Positions 8,430-17,295 of a DNA stretch of 64,000 nt are shown here, one piece after another. The stretch is taken from contig QHXQ01000058.1 in NCBI GenBank assembly GCA_003223935.1, forward strand, positions 1 to 64,000, in the 5' to 3' direction. The stretch comes from Acidobacteriota bacterium (GTDB lineage: Bacteria; Acidobacteriota; Blastocatellia; Pyrinomonadales; Pyrinomonadaceae). Under the pieces are notes generated by a model. The model made no database searches and was not told where the DNA came from. It was given only the letters and a program-made list of their open reading frames with translations. A program made the translations under genes and the position numbers. Position 1 is the first letter of the stretch; every line of letters begins with the position of its first letter.

Positions 8430-11300
8430 ATGAAAAAGAAGCGGAGAAGCGTAACACACTTGATCGTGCTGGCATTCGCATTGGCGCTGCTTGTGAGCGT
8501 GCCCTTGTCGCCTGTGCTATCACAGAACAAGCCGACCAAGTCGCCGACGCCGAGCCAGCAAGTCTCAGGCGACAGCAACAAGTCTGCCCCTACTCGCGCC
8601 AAGAGCGCCGCGACGCAGGGCAACAAACAGACGCCCGACGCGCCCGTGCCAGAGCCACAGGGCAAGATCGCTTTTGCCAGTGACCGTGCCGGCAACTTTG
8701 AAATTTACGTGATGAACCCGGACGGGGGCGGCCTCGTCCGCGTCACCAACAACCCGGCCGAAGACACGCAACCGACGTGGTCGCCCGATGGCTCGAAGCT
8801 TGCTTTCGTCAGCAACCGCGACGGCAATAAAGAGATTTACGTCGTCAACGCCGACGGCAGCGGCACGACGCGCCTGACGAACAATACGGCGGAAGACATC
8901 GAGCCAACTTGGTCGCCCTCAACCACCACGCCGAAGATCGCCTTCGTCAGTCACCGCGACGGCAACGACGAAGTCTACTCGATGAACCCGGACGGCACGG
9001 GGCAGGCCAACCTGACGAACAACGCGGGCGACGACGTTGACCCGGCCTACATCGCCGGCTCTGGCTCACTCATCGCCTTCGCCTCAAACCGCGACGGCGA
9101 CAAGTTCGAGATTTACCGGATGAACGCGGACGGCACGAGCCAGACGCGCCTGACTAACAACAGCTTCAACGATGTCGCGCCGACGTGGCCGCCCGGCTTC
9201 ATCACTTTCCAGAGTGACCGCGACGGCAACGACGAGATTTACACGATGACCGGCACGGGCGCTAATCAGACGCGCGTTACCAATAACGCGGCCTTCGATC
9301 TCGATCCAGCGCGCTCCAGCGACGGCGCGCGTCTCGCCTTCGTCAGCAACCGCAACGACACCGCGAACCTTGAGATTTATACCGCCAACGCGGACGGCAG
9401 CAACGTCGTGCGACTCACGAACAATCCGGCGAGCGACATTGATCCGGCCATCCAGCCGATACCTTCGGCCGCAACTCTGGGCACAGTCCAACTGAGCGCG
9501 GACAACTACACCGTCGGCGAAGGGCAGCGCGGCGTGGACATCACCGTGACGCGGACGGGCGGAACAGGCGTGGCCTTCGTGACCATCGCTACCGTCAGCG
9601 GTACGGCTTCGGATCGCACAGACTTCGTGCCCATCTTCCGCCAACTTACTTTCGGCGTCGGCGAGACAAGCAAGACGGTCAACATCCCAATCATTGATGA
9701 TTTCCGTGTTGAAGGGAATGAGACATTCACCGTCACTTTGAGCGGCCCCCTCAATACCATATTGGGCACGCCCAACACTGCGACCGTGACGATTGTTGAC
9801 AACGACAGCGGTGTACCTGCGCTTTCGGCCACCATCTTCGGTGTGACGGCGGCGGGCAACCTTGTGCGCTTCAGCAGCGCCACGCCGGGCACGCTCGACT
9901 TGAACGTTGCCATCACCGGACTCCAGTCCAACGAGACCATCCTCGGCCTCGACACGCGCCCGGCATCTCTGGGCGTGGACACGCGCCCGGCCTCGCGCCA
10001 ACTCTACGCGCTCGGCAGCACCGGCCGCATCTACCGGCTCAACCCCGTGACCGGCGCGGCGACGCTCGTTTCGACGCTCTCCACGGCGCTTTCGGGCACG
10101 TCCTTCGGCGTTGATTTCAACCCCATTCCCGACCGCTTGCGTGTCGTCTCGGATGCCGATCAAAACCTACGCATCAACGTTGACACCGGCGCGGCTTCGG
10201 TTGATACCACGCTCGCCTACGCCACAGGCGACCCCGCAGCCGGGCAGAATCCGAACGTCGTCGGCGCGGCCTACAACAACAACTTTGCCGGCGCGACGAG
10301 CGTCACGCTCTTCGGCATAGACTCCGTCCGCGACACACTCGTTCGGCAAGGGTCTGTGGGCGGCTCGCCCGTCTCGCCCAACTCCGGGCAACTGTTCACC
10401 ATCGGTGCACTCGGCGTGGACACTTCGGACGTGGTCGGGTTCGACATCGCCAACCCGTCCGGCGTCGCCTTTGCGTCGCTGACGGTCGGCGGCACGTCGC
10501 AACTCTACACGATCAACTTGACGACGGGCGCGGCCACGCTCGTCGGTACAATCGGTAGCACGTCGCCGATTACGGACATCACGGCGACCAGCCCGCCCGC
10601 GAACCCGATTGACGACATCGGGTTCTTCATCCGCCAGCAGTATCTCGACTTCCTGAACCGCGAACCGGATACGGCGGGCTTCAACGCTTGGTTCAACGTG
10701 CTCACCAACTGCGCAGACCTATACAACACGCCGGGCTGCGACCGCGTGCAGGTCTCTTCGGCCTTCTTCGGCTCGCCGGAGTTCCAGTCGCGCGGCACGT
10801 TCGTGATGCGCGCCTACATCGCGGCGCTCGGTCGGTTGCCGACCTATCGCGAGTTTGTCAGCGATTTGTCTTCGCTCGGCGGCGCGACTGACACAGAGGT
10901 GCTCGCCAACCGCGCGCGCTTCCCCGACGACTTCGTGCAACGGCCGGAGTTCCGCACGAACTTCGACACGCTCTCGAACGCAGCCTATGTGGATCGTTTG
11001 ATCGCTAACACCGGCGTCAGTTTCTCGAACCGCAACCAACTCGTCGCCGATTTGGATGCGGGCGTGAAGACGCGGGCGCAGGTCTTGGATGAGATCGTGA
11101 GCAGCCAGCAATTCGTGCTGGCTGCCTACAACCGCACATTCGTGTTGGCGGAATACTTCGGCTACCTTGAGCGCGACCCGGACACGGCAGGCTTTAACGC
11201 ATGGGTTAATTTCTTGAACGCCAACCCGACCGACTTCCGCACGATGGTGCGCGGCTTCCTCGATTCCGTCGAGTACCGCTCACGCTTCGGGCCACCATAA
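8430..11300 (+). CDS. Secreted TolB-like propeller / Calx-beta / DUF4394 / DUF4214 protein
   Basis: 956 residues from the ATG at 8430 (an in-frame ATG at 8400 would add ten). A signal peptide is followed by a Pro/Thr/Ser linker. Next come about seven PD40/TolB blades (recurring SNRDGNKEIYVVNADG and VRLTNNPASD), making a beta-propeller over residues ~75-340. A Calx-beta domain (~350-450, VTRTGGTGVAF to IVDNDSG) and DUF4394 (~460-720, with LYALGSTGRIYRLNP) come next. The C-terminus has DUF4214-type repeats (~735-955, QQYLDFLNREPDTAGFNAW and a later YLERDPDTAGFNAW). DUF4214 is common in S-layer and surface proteins, so cell-surface display is likely. A 27-nt tandem duplication at 9942-9995 doubles DTRPAS. 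Located 51 nt after DUF4331. Confidence 0.88.
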   Translation: MKKKRRSVTHLIVLAFALALLVSVPLSPVLSQNKPTKSPTPSQQVSGDSNKSAPTRAKSAATQGNKQTPDAPVPEPQGKIAFASDRAGNFEIYVMNPDGGGLVRVTNNPAEDTQPTWSPDGSKLAFVSNRDGNKEIYVVNADGSGTTRLTNNTAEDIEPTWSPSTTTPKIAFVSHRDGNDEVYSMNPDGTGQANLTNNAGDDVDPAYIAGSGSLIAFASNRDGDKFEIYRMNADGTSQTRLTNNSFNDVAPTWPPGFITFQSDRDGNDEIYTMTGTGANQTRVTNNAAFDLDPARSSDGARLAFVSNRNDTANLEIYTANADGSNVVRLTNNPASDIDPAIQPIPSAATLGTVQLSADNYTVGEGQRGVDITVTRTGGTGVAFVTIATVSGTASDRTDFVPIFRQLTFGVGETSKTVNIPIIDDFRVEGNETFTVTLSGPLNTILGTPNTATVTIVDNDSGVPALSATIFGVTAAGNLVRFSSATPGTLDLNVAITGLQSNETILGLDTRPASLGVDTRPASRQLYALGSTGRIYRLNPVTGAATLVSTLSTALSGTSFGVDFNPIPDRLRVVSDADQNLRINVDTGAASVDTTLAYATGDPAAGQNPNVVGAAYNNNFAGATSVTLFGIDSVRDTLVRQGSVGGSPVSPNSGQLFTIGALGVDTSDVVGFDIANPSGVAFASLTVGGTSQLYTINLTTGAATLVGTIGSTSPITDITATSPPANPIDDIGFFIRQQYLDFLNREPDTAGFNAWFNVLTNCADLYNTPGCDRVQVSSAFFGSPEFQSRGTFVMRAYIAALGRLPTYREFVSDLSSLGGATDTEVLANRARFPDDFVQRPEFRTNFDTLSNAAYVDRLIANTGVSFSNRNQLVADLDAGVKTRAQVLDEIVSSQQFVLAAYNRTFVLAEYFGYLERDPDTAGFNAWVNFLNANPTDFRTMVRGFLDSVEYRSRFGPP

Positions 11301-11305
11301 AGGCG

Positions 11306-11379
11306 GAAACGATGAACGCGGAATGATGAATGATGAAGCTGTTTCCATTCATCATTCATCATTCCGCGTTCATCGTTTC
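11306..11379. repeat. Perfect 32-bp inverted repeat with heptamer period (GATGAAT)
   Basis: Arms 11306-11337 and 11348-11379 are exact reverse complements with a 10-nt loop. The arm is built from GATGAAC, GCGGAAT, GATGAAT, GATGAAG. It lies between the stop at 11300 and the opposite-strand stop at 11381 and could act as a bidirectional terminator. Confidence 0.92.
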
Positions 11380-11380
11380 T

Positions 11381-11875
11381 TTACTGCTCTTTTCCTTCCG
11401 GCAGCCCGCGCCAGTCGGGCGCAGTCCCAACGCGGCGCACGTAGATCGAAGCGCCGCGTACGCTCTCGACGACGACGCGGTCGCCCGCTTCAAGTTCCCC
11501 TTCACCTTCGGCCGGATAAGCCGTCCACGTCGAGCCGTAAACTTTCACCGCGCCTTCGTGCAGCGCCCCGCGACTCGACGTGACGACCGTGCCAACCTTG
11601 CCGGGCAAAGCTTCCATGCCGGTTTTCAGTCCGCCTTCCAGTTCCCGGCGCGCGAAGTATTTCGTGAAAATGGTGCGCGAGGCGACGGTGAGTGCAATCG
11701 AGACGACGAAGAAGGCGAGAAACTGAAATGGGTAGCCGAAGCCTGCGAGGCTGGCGAGCGCGGCGACGAGCGCGCCGATGCCGAACCACAGCATAACGAA
11801 GCCGGTCGTGAAGATTTCTGCCACGAGCAGAATCACGCCGAGCACAACCCAGATGATCCAGACGTAGTCTTCCAT
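11381..11875 (-). CDS. NfeD-like membrane protein (short form)
   Basis: 164 residues from the ATG at 11875, chosen because GGAGAGAGG lies just upstream and the N-terminal helix begins there. The longer open frame to 12022 reads into the proline dehydrogenase gene. MEDYVWIIWVVLGVILL opens a first membrane helix, two or three more follow to residue ~80, and a soluble C-terminal OB-fold domain (LPGKVGTVVTS... GSTWTAYPAEG... GDRVVVESVRG) matches NfeD. These proteins work with SPFH/stomatin proteins in membrane microdomains; no SPFH gene is adjacent here. It lacks the ClpP-like N-terminal part of long NfeD. Confidence 0.9.
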   Translation of the reverse strand: MEDYVWIIWVVLGVILLVAEIFTTGFVMLWFGIGALVAALASLAGFGYPFQFLAFFVVSIALTVASRTIFTKYFARRELEGGLKTGMEALPGKVGTVVTSSRGALHEGAVKVYGSTWTAYPAEGEGELEAGDRVVVESVRGASIYVRRVGTAPDWRGLPEGKEQ

Positions 11876-11940
11876 CAACCTCTCTCCGCGTCTGCACTGC
11901 GCGCCGCAATATGGGCCGAACAGCGCGCGCGTCTCTCGCC

Positions 11941-12861
11941 TCAACCTTTGAGCATGTTCTTCAGTACGAACCAGACGTTGGCGGGTCGTTCCGCCAGACG
12001 ACGCATGAAATATGGATACCAAGTTTTGCCGTAGGGCACATAGACGCGCATCTTGTAGCCGTCGCGCGCAAGTTGCACCTGCAAGTCGCGGCGCACGCCG
12101 TAGAGCATCTGAAACTCAAACGCGGATTTCGGGATGCCCTCGCGCTGCGCAAAGTCAATCGTCGCGTCGAGCATCTTCGGATCGTGCGTGGCGATGCCGT
12201 GATAGATGCCACTGGCCAAGAGCACGCGCATCAGCCGCACATAGTTCGCATCCGTGTCGCGCTTATCTGGAAACGCAACTTCGGGCGGCTCATTGTACGC
12301 GCCTTTGCAAAGCCGTATGCGCGCGGGGATTTTCAATAACTCCTGCACGTCGCGCTCTGTGCGGCGGAGATAAGCCTGCACGACGATGCCGACCGTATTT
12401 AGATCAAACTCGGCGCGCAGCCGTTTGAAGATGTCGAACGTGATTTGCGTGACGTTCGAGCCTTCCATATCCACGCGCACGAAGTTGCCGCGCCGCGCCG
12501 CCTCTTCAACCACCGCCCGCGCGTTGCGATAAGTCAACTCCGGTTCGATGTCGAGGCCGAACTGCGTCAGCTTAATCGAGACGTTCGACTTGATGCCGGT
12601 CTCGTCGATCCGCGCGAGCACACGCTGGTACTCGCGCACCTCGCCTTCGGTCTCCGCCTTGTTCGTCACGCCCTCGTTCAGATGATCGAACGATGCAGTC
12701 GCGCCCAAAGCGTTCAGTTCGCGGATCGCCGCGACCGCCTCCTCGATGTTCTCACCTGCGACAAAGCGCGTCGTCAACTTCTTGAATGGGCGAAACCGCG
12801 TCGCAAAATCCTTCAACCCTTCCTGCCGCGACAGGAATAAAAGTGCATCTCTGGCAATCAT
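11941..12861 (-). CDS. Proline dehydrogenase
   Basis: 306 residues, the monofunctional bacterial PRODH length. This FAD-dependent enzyme oxidises proline to pyrroline-5-carboxylate at the membrane, feeding electrons to quinone. The TIM-barrel landmarks are present: SIKLTQFGLDI, NFVRVDMEGS, RLCKGAYNEP, GIATHDPKM, AFEFQMLYGVR, and the C-terminal substrate site RVYVPYGKTWYPYFMRRLAERP with both family arginines (YxxRRLxER-type motif). The pyrroline-5-carboxylate dehydrogenase partner is not in this window. The ATG at 12861 lies seven bases from a hairpin and has no visible Shine-Dalgarno. Confidence 0.93.
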   Translation of the reverse strand: MIARDALLFLSRQEGLKDFATRFRPFKKLTTRFVAGENIEEAVAAIRELNALGATASFDHLNEGVTNKAETEGEVREYQRVLARIDETGIKSNVSIKLTQFGLDIEPELTYRNARAVVEEAARRGNFVRVDMEGSNVTQITFDIFKRLRAEFDLNTVGIVVQAYLRRTERDVQELLKIPARIRLCKGAYNEPPEVAFPDKRDTDANYVRLMRVLLASGIYHGIATHDPKMLDATIDFAQREGIPKSAFEFQMLYGVRRDLQVQLARDGYKMRVYVPYGKTWYPYFMRRLAERPANVWFVLKNMLKG

Positions 12862-12868
12862 TATTTGC

Positions 12869-12943
12869 GTGACAGGTGACGGGTAACAGGTGTCAAGAGA
12901 AAAGTTGATCTTTTCTTTTCACCTATCGCTTGTCACTTGTGAT
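12869..12943. repeat. Heptamer-period inverted repeat, unit GTGACAG
   Basis: The left arm reads GTGACAG, GTGACGG, GTAACAG, GTGTCAA. The right arm carries CACCTAT, CGCTTGTCAC, TTGTGATC, the imperfect complement. It lies directly upstream of the proline dehydrogenase start. Its unit is the same type as those at 1872 and 39878. Confidence 0.75.
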
Positions 12944-13032
12944 CTTTTCTCCTATGCTTTGCGGCGCTTGCACCGCCGTATGTACTCGTACCGCCTCGTT
13001 ATTGATTTGCGTGCGTAGCCCGTAAAGGACGC

Positions 13033-13383
13033 TTGACTCTCTTGCGCTGGAAACTGCTTCTCGCCTCCTCGCTTGCCGCCACAGTGGTCGGTATGGGTGG
13101 TAGTCTCGGCATAGCTTACTGGCTGCGCGCCACACCGCAACGATTCGCTGTCCTCGATCCATTACTGCTCAGCACGCTGCTCATCCCGCTCATCGCTATC
13201 ACCTTCGCCGCTATATTCGTCTATCGTCACACGGCGCGACGGCGTAAACTGCAAGCGACGCTCACGGTGCTGCTCTCAATCATTCTCACGCTTGCCGCGC
13301 TCAGCACCAGTGCGTTGCTGCTCGCGCGGCGCGCGTCCGCCGTTAGACCTGCACCGACCCCGACGCCGCGCAACATAACTTGA
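13033..13383 (+). CDS. Small membrane protein of unknown function
   Basis: 116 residues from a TTG at 13033 preceded by AAAGGA. Three hydrophobic stretches are seen: residues ~7-30 (ending in an aromatic YWLR), ~43-63 (LLLSTLLIPLIAITFAAIFV) and ~75-98 (TLTVLLSIILTLAALSTSAL). A basic RHTARRRKLQ loop lies between the last two, and a short Pro/Thr tail follows. The pattern suggests an inner-membrane protein with the RRR loop inside. No family is recognised. It converges on the HD gene, whose stop is six bases away. The opposite strand also has a short open frame, which reads as low-complexity Arg-rich sequence and is probably a shadow. Confidence 0.55.
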   Translation: MTLLRWKLLLASSLAATVVGMGGSLGIAYWLRATPQRFAVLDPLLLSTLLIPLIAITFAAIFVYRHTARRRKLQATLTVLLSIILTLAALSTSALLLARRASAVRPAPTPTPRNIT

Positions 13384-13388
13384 AACGA

Positions 13389-13988
13389 TCAAGCGCTTGT
13401 CGCTTCTTCACTTACCCCCAGACGATTGAGGCCGATCTGCGCTTGCACCGGCCGGAGCGCGTCAATCACAAAGCGTATGTGTTCTTCGAGCGGCACGCCG
13501 AGTTCTTGGACGCCTTGATAGATGTCGTCGCGGTTGACCGTGCGCGCGAACGCTTTGTCTTTCAGTTTCTTCTTGACCGAAGAAACTTCCATGTCGTCCA
13601 GACTCTTCGAGGGCCTGACGAGCGCGCAGGCGACGAGAAAGCCGCAGAGTTCGTCGGTGGCGAAAAGCGCCTTCGCCATCTGTGTGTCGCGCGGTACATT
13701 CGTGTAGGTCGCGTGCCCCATGATGGCGTGGATGATGTGGTCTGGATAGCCGCGCCCGCACATGATCGTCGCGCCTTTGTATGGATGTTCGTCGGCGGTC
13801 GGAAACATCTCGTAATCGAAATCGTGGAGCATCCCCGCGAGGCCCCACTCGTCAACGTTCGCATCTGGGCCGCCGTAGCGTGCCGCCGCCGCGCGCATCG
13901 CCGTCTCGACCGCGAGCGCGTGCCGCCGCAGGCTCTCGCCCTTCGTGTACTCGCACAATAGCTCCCACGCATCCTCACGTGTGGGCAT
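13389..13988 (-). CDS. HD-domain hydrolase
   Basis: 199 residues from the ATG at 13988, which has GAGGTGAG upstream; the longer frame adds 36 Arg-rich residues without family character. HD metal ligands are visible as RRHALAVE (first His), MLHDFDYE (the HD pair) and later IIHAIMGHA with further His. These hydrolases cleave phosphate esters of nucleotides or related compounds, and the adjacent HD-domain subfamily is annotated as hydrolase only. A lone HD protein of ~190 residues with this HDFDYE motif is widespread and uncharacterised. The divergent neighbour is the ccsA-hemA operon; the start codons are 161 nt apart, so promoters may be shared. Confidence 0.82.
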   Translation of the reverse strand: MPTREDAWELLCEYTKGESLRRHALAVETAMRAAAARYGGPDANVDEWGLAGMLHDFDYEMFPTADEHPYKGATIMCGRGYPDHIIHAIMGHATYTNVPRDTQMAKALFATDELCGFLVACALVRPSKSLDDMEVSSVKKKLKDKAFARTVNRDDIYQGVQELGVPLEEHIRFVIDALRPVQAQIGLNRLGVSEEATSA

Positions 13989-14149
13989 AAGCAGTCTCAC
14001 CTCGCACACTTCACTGAATGTGTCGCCGAAGAGCAGTTTCGCACGTCTGCCGTCCGCTTTCAACAAGCGCCGTTCGGAGGGGCGCGCTTGCTGCACCTCC
14101 GACCATCCTTTACAATTCCTAGCGTCACATCATAGCGGTTTGACCACCG

Positions 14150-14965
14150 ATGAAGTCTCTTTTAATCATCACACTCATTGCCTACGCGGTCGCTGCGATT
14201 CACGCACTGCTCGCGTTTATTAACAAGCGCCGCTCGGCCGAACGCACGGCGCTCTACACGCTCGCCGCAGCCTTCACGGGCCACACCGTTGCGCTCGCGC
14301 TCGACTGGGTGCAGCACGGTCATTACCCGCTCTTCGGTCTGCGCGAGACGTTTTCGTTTCTAGCATGGACGCTCGTCGTCGCTTACGGGCTGGCGCTCTA
14401 TCGTTATCACGCGCGCGCGCTCGGCGCGATCACTCTGCCCATCGTCACGCTGCTCCTGCTCGTCGCCATACTCGTGCACGCAGGCGACAACGCAGCCGCA
14501 AACTCGGTCACGCAGGGCGTCGCCGTCTGGTTGTTTCCAATTCACACGACGCTCTTGGTCTGCGCTTACGCCGCGTTCTTCGTCGTCTTCGCCGCGAGCG
14601 TAATGTACTTGTGGCAGGAGCGCGAGTTGAAATTAAAAACTTTCAGCGCCTTCTTTCATCGCTTGCCATCGCTGTCAACCGTTGACGACATCGGCGCAAC
14701 AGCCGTCGGCATCGGCTTCACGCTGCTCTCGCTCGGCATCTTGACGGGCATCATCTGGTCGTCGGAACGCAGCGGCCGGCTCTGGCACAACGATCCGAAA
14801 GAGGTTTCGGCGCTGCTCACTTGGTTGCTTTACTTGACGATGATCCACTATCGCGCCCAGTGGCGCGGACGCAAAGCCGCTTGGGTCGGCGTCGCTGGTT
14901 TCGTTCTCGTCGTCTTCACTTTCTTAGGCACGCGCTGGCTCGGCGGCTATCACGTGTTTGGTTAG
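14150..14965 (+). CDS. CcsA/HemX-like cytochrome c assembly protein
   Basis: 271 residues with eight predicted membrane helices. The signature is the tryptophan-rich segment GRLWHNDPKEVSALLTWLLY (residues ~212-231), the counterpart of the WDPKE heme-handling motif of CcsA/CcmC. Conserved histidines occur in WVQHGHYP, FPIHTT and MIHYRAQW. In system II cytochrome c maturation CcsA carries heme outward; the shorter HemX branch sits in hem operons and affects glutamyl-tRNA reductase. Location directly before hemA and the short length favour the HemX-like branch. A CcsB/ResB partner is not present here. Confidence 0.85.
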   Translation: MKSLLIITLIAYAVAAIHALLAFINKRRSAERTALYTLAAAFTGHTVALALDWVQHGHYPLFGLRETFSFLAWTLVVAYGLALYRYHARALGAITLPIVTLLLLVAILVHAGDNAAANSVTQGVAVWLFPIHTTLLVCAYAAFFVVFAASVMYLWQERELKLKTFSAFFHRLPSLSTVDDIGATAVGIGFTLLSLGILTGIIWSSERSGRLWHNDPKEVSALLTWLLYLTMIHYRAQWRGRKAAWVGVAGFVLVVFTFLGTRWLGGYHVFG

Positions 14966-15036
14966 TCTTCAGTTTTCAGTTTTCGGCAAGAACAAAGCTG
15001 CCAACTGAAAACTGAAGACTGAAAACCGAAAACTGT
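14966..15036. repeat. Heptamer-period inverted repeat, unit CAGTTTT
   Basis: The left arm carries CAGTTTT twice after TCTT. The right arm (15002-15036) carries AACTGAA, AACTGAA, GACTGAA, AACCGAA, AACTGTT. It fills the gap between ccsA and hemA. The arm ends five bases before the hemA ATG. Confidence 0.85.
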
Positions 15037-15041
15037 TCCCC

Positions 15042-16337
15042 ATGTCCATTGTTCTCGTCGGTCTCAATCATAAATCCGCGCCCGTGGAGGTGCGCGAGCG
15101 TCTGGCGTTCTCGGACGAGGATTGCACGGAGTCGCTGCGCGCGTTGGTGGATGGCGATGCGATCAGCGAAGGGTTGATCGTTTCGACGTGCAACCGCGTC
15201 GAGGTGTTGGCGACCACAGGCAGCATGGACAGCGCGGCGGGCGCAACCCGCATCAGCGATTTTCTGAGCACAGTTCGCGCCGTGCCCGCAGACTTTTTCT
15301 ACGAGCATCTCTACACGCACGCGGGCGACGAAGCGGTGCGCCACGTCTTTCGCGTGGCCTCTTCGCTCGACTCGATGGTCGTGGGCGAGCCACAGGTGCT
15401 CGGTCAAGTGCGCCGCGCTTACACGATTGCGGTCGCCGCCGGTACAGCCGGGCGCATCATTCATCGGTTGATGCATCACGCCCTGCACGTCGCCAAGCGC
15501 GTCCGCTCGGAGACAGGCATCGCCGATTCAGCCGTCTCGATCAGTTACACGGCGGTCGAACTTGGGCGCAAAGTTTTCGGTTCGCTCAACGGTACGACCA
15601 TACTCTTGGTCGGCGCGGGCGAGATGGCCGAACTCGCCGCACAACATCTCGCGGGCGCTGGCGCTGAGCACATCCTTGTGGCCAATCGCACGCGCACGAC
15701 GGCCGAAGAATTGGCCGCCAAGTTTAACGGCGAAGTTGTGAATTTCGATGCTCTGCCCGCGCAACTCGCCGAAGCAGACATCATCATCTGCTCGACCGGC
15801 GCGCGCGAATACATCATCACGCCGCAGATGGCGCGTGCAGCGTTAGAGACGCGGCGCAACCGGCCCGCCTTCTACATTGACATCAGCGTCCCGCGCAATG
15901 TTGACCCGGCGGTCGGCGAGATCGGCAACCTGTTTGTCTTCGACGTGGACGATCTCGAAGCGGTCATCGCCTCGAACATACGCGAGCGTGAACACGAAGC
16001 CGAACGCGCCGAGTTGATCGTCGCATCCGAAGTGATGCAGTTTCAACAGGCGTTGCGCGCGATGGACATCGGGCCGACGGTCGGCGCGATCCGGCAGAAG
16101 TTTCAAGACATCGCCAAGAACGAATATCAACGACAACGAAACAAGCTCGGCGCGCTCTCGGCCGAACAGGAGCACGCCGTCGAATCGCTGCTGCTCTCGG
16201 TCGTCAACAAGATCGCGCATCCGGTCATTAACCGCGTGCGCCGCTCGCATGAAACCGGCGTCGAAGAGAACTTGCAAGCATGGCGCGAAATTTTTGCGCT
16301 CGACGAGAAAGAGAACGGGCAAACGCCAACGGAATGA
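15042..16337 (+). CDS. hemA: Glutamyl-tRNA reductase
   Basis: 431 residues. It performs the first committed step of C5 tetrapyrrole synthesis, reducing glutamyl-tRNA(Glu) to glutamate-1-semialdehyde with NADPH. The nucleophile is Cys50 in STCNRVEV, exactly the family position. GLNHKSAPVEVRE at the N-terminus and SLDSMVVGEPQVLGQV are further signatures. The Rossmann motif is VGAGEMAELAAQHL, and the C-terminal dimerisation helices carry NKIAHPVINRVR. It is followed by hemC with a 4-nt ATGA overlap, so translation is coupled. No Shine-Dalgarno is seen before the ATG, which directly follows a hairpin. Confidence 0.97.
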   Translation: MSIVLVGLNHKSAPVEVRERLAFSDEDCTESLRALVDGDAISEGLIVSTCNRVEVLATTGSMDSAAGATRISDFLSTVRAVPADFFYEHLYTHAGDEAVRHVFRVASSLDSMVVGEPQVLGQVRRAYTIAVAAGTAGRIIHRLMHHALHVAKRVRSETGIADSAVSISYTAVELGRKVFGSLNGTTILLVGAGEMAELAAQHLAGAGAEHILVANRTRTTAEELAAKFNGEVVNFDALPAQLAEADIIICSTGAREYIITPQMARAALETRRNRPAFYIDISVPRNVDPAVGEIGNLFVFDVDDLEAVIASNIREREHEAERAELIVASEVMQFQQALRAMDIGPTVGAIRQKFQDIAKNEYQRQRNKLGALSAEQEHAVESLLLSVVNKIAHPVINRVRRSHETGVEENLQAWREIFALDEKENGQTPTE

Positions 16338-17269
16338 AGAACAGTTTTATCATCGGTTCGCGCGGCTCTAAGCTCGCGCTCTGGCAAGCGAATTGGGTCA
16401 AGTCACAACTCGCCGCGTTGCGGCCTGACGCGGACGCGCGGATCGAGATCATCAAGACTTCGGGCGACGTGATGCGCGACGTGCCGCTCGCGGTCATCGG
16501 CGGCAAGGGCGCGTTCACCAAAGAACTCGAAGAGGCGCTGCTCGCCGCGCGCATAGACATTGCCGTCCACTCGCTCAAAGACCTGCCGACGACTCTGCCC
16601 GATGGTCTCGCCATCACCGCCATCACCGAACGCGAAGACCCGCGCGACGCGCTCGTGCTCCGCGCCGGTACGTCGAACGACAACGCTTCTTTGCAGACTT
16701 TGCCTGCGGGCGCAATCGTCGGCACATCGAGCCTGCGCCGTCAAGCGCAGTTGAAGTTCCTGCGCCCAGACGTTGAGATACGCGACCTGCGCGGCAACGT
16801 GGATACGCGCCTGCGCAAACTCGACGAGGGCCGATACGACGCCGTGCTGCTCGCCTCTGCGGGCTTGCGCCGGCTCGGTTTTGCCGCGCGTATCAGCGCG
16901 CCCGTGCCGACCGACGTGATGTTGCCCGCCGTCGGGCAAGGTGCACTCGGCATCGAGACGCGCGCCGACGATAAAGACACCAACGCGCTCATCGTGCAAC
17001 TAGAACACGCAGCCACGCGCGCCGCTTGCACCGCCGAACGTGCGCTCCTGTTTGCGCTCGGCGGCGGTTGCCAAGTGCCCATCGCCGCACACGCAACGGT
17101 CAACGACGGTCGCTTGCATGTCGTAGGGCTGGTCGCCAGCATGCGCGGCGACGAGATCATCCGCGCCGCAATCGAAGACGACATAGCGCAAGCCGCGCGC
17201 GCGGGCGAAGTATTGGCCGAACGACTATGCGCACAAGGCGCAGAGCGTCTGCTCGCCGAACAGTTATAA
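16334..17269 (+). CDS. hemC: Porphobilinogen deaminase (hydroxymethylbilane synthase)
   Basis: 311 residues from the ATG at 16334 that overlaps the hemA stop (ATGA). The frame is open further upstream but those codons belong to hemA in another frame. It polymerises four porphobilinogens into hydroxymethylbilane. Motifs: IGSRGSKLALWQAN, KTSGDVMRDVPL, GGKGAFTKELEEALL, AVHSLKDLPT (catalytic Asp84 equivalent), GTSSLRRQAQL (cofactor-binding arginines), and ALGGGCQVPIAAH, where C246 should carry the dipyrromethane cofactor. Complete, with no missing key residue. Confidence 0.97.
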   Translation: MKNSFIIGSRGSKLALWQANWVKSQLAALRPDADARIEIIKTSGDVMRDVPLAVIGGKGAFTKELEEALLAARIDIAVHSLKDLPTTLPDGLAITAITEREDPRDALVLRAGTSNDNASLQTLPAGAIVGTSSLRRQAQLKFLRPDVEIRDLRGNVDTRLRKLDEGRYDAVLLASAGLRRLGFAARISAPVPTDVMLPAVGQGALGIETRADDKDTNALIVQLEHAATRAACTAERALLFALGGGCQVPIAAHATVNDGRLHVVGLVASMRGDEIIRAAIEDDIAQAARAGEVLAERLCAQGAERLLAEQL

Positions 17270-17295
17270 CGCGCGAAAGTTTTCCCAACAGATTT

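Noticed and set aside
7203-8459. Long open frame (418 codons) on the minus strand opposite DUF4331
   Set aside because: Arg/Val/Gly-rich translation without domain character, opposite a gene with signal peptide, DUF4331 motifs and strong Shine-Dalgarno; a GC-driven shadow.
9084-10163. 359-codon minus-strand frame opposite the propeller protein
   Set aside because: Low-complexity Arg/Ala/Val sequence; the plus-strand frame has repeated propeller and DUF4394 motifs.
11306-11379. Insertion-sequence ends or MITE
   Set aside because: No transposase, no target duplication, and neighbouring elements share architecture but not sequence.
12923-13162. 79-codon minus-strand frame near the small membrane protein
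   Set aside because: No Shine-Dalgarno, Arg-rich; overlaps both a hairpin and the plus-strand gene with membrane helices.
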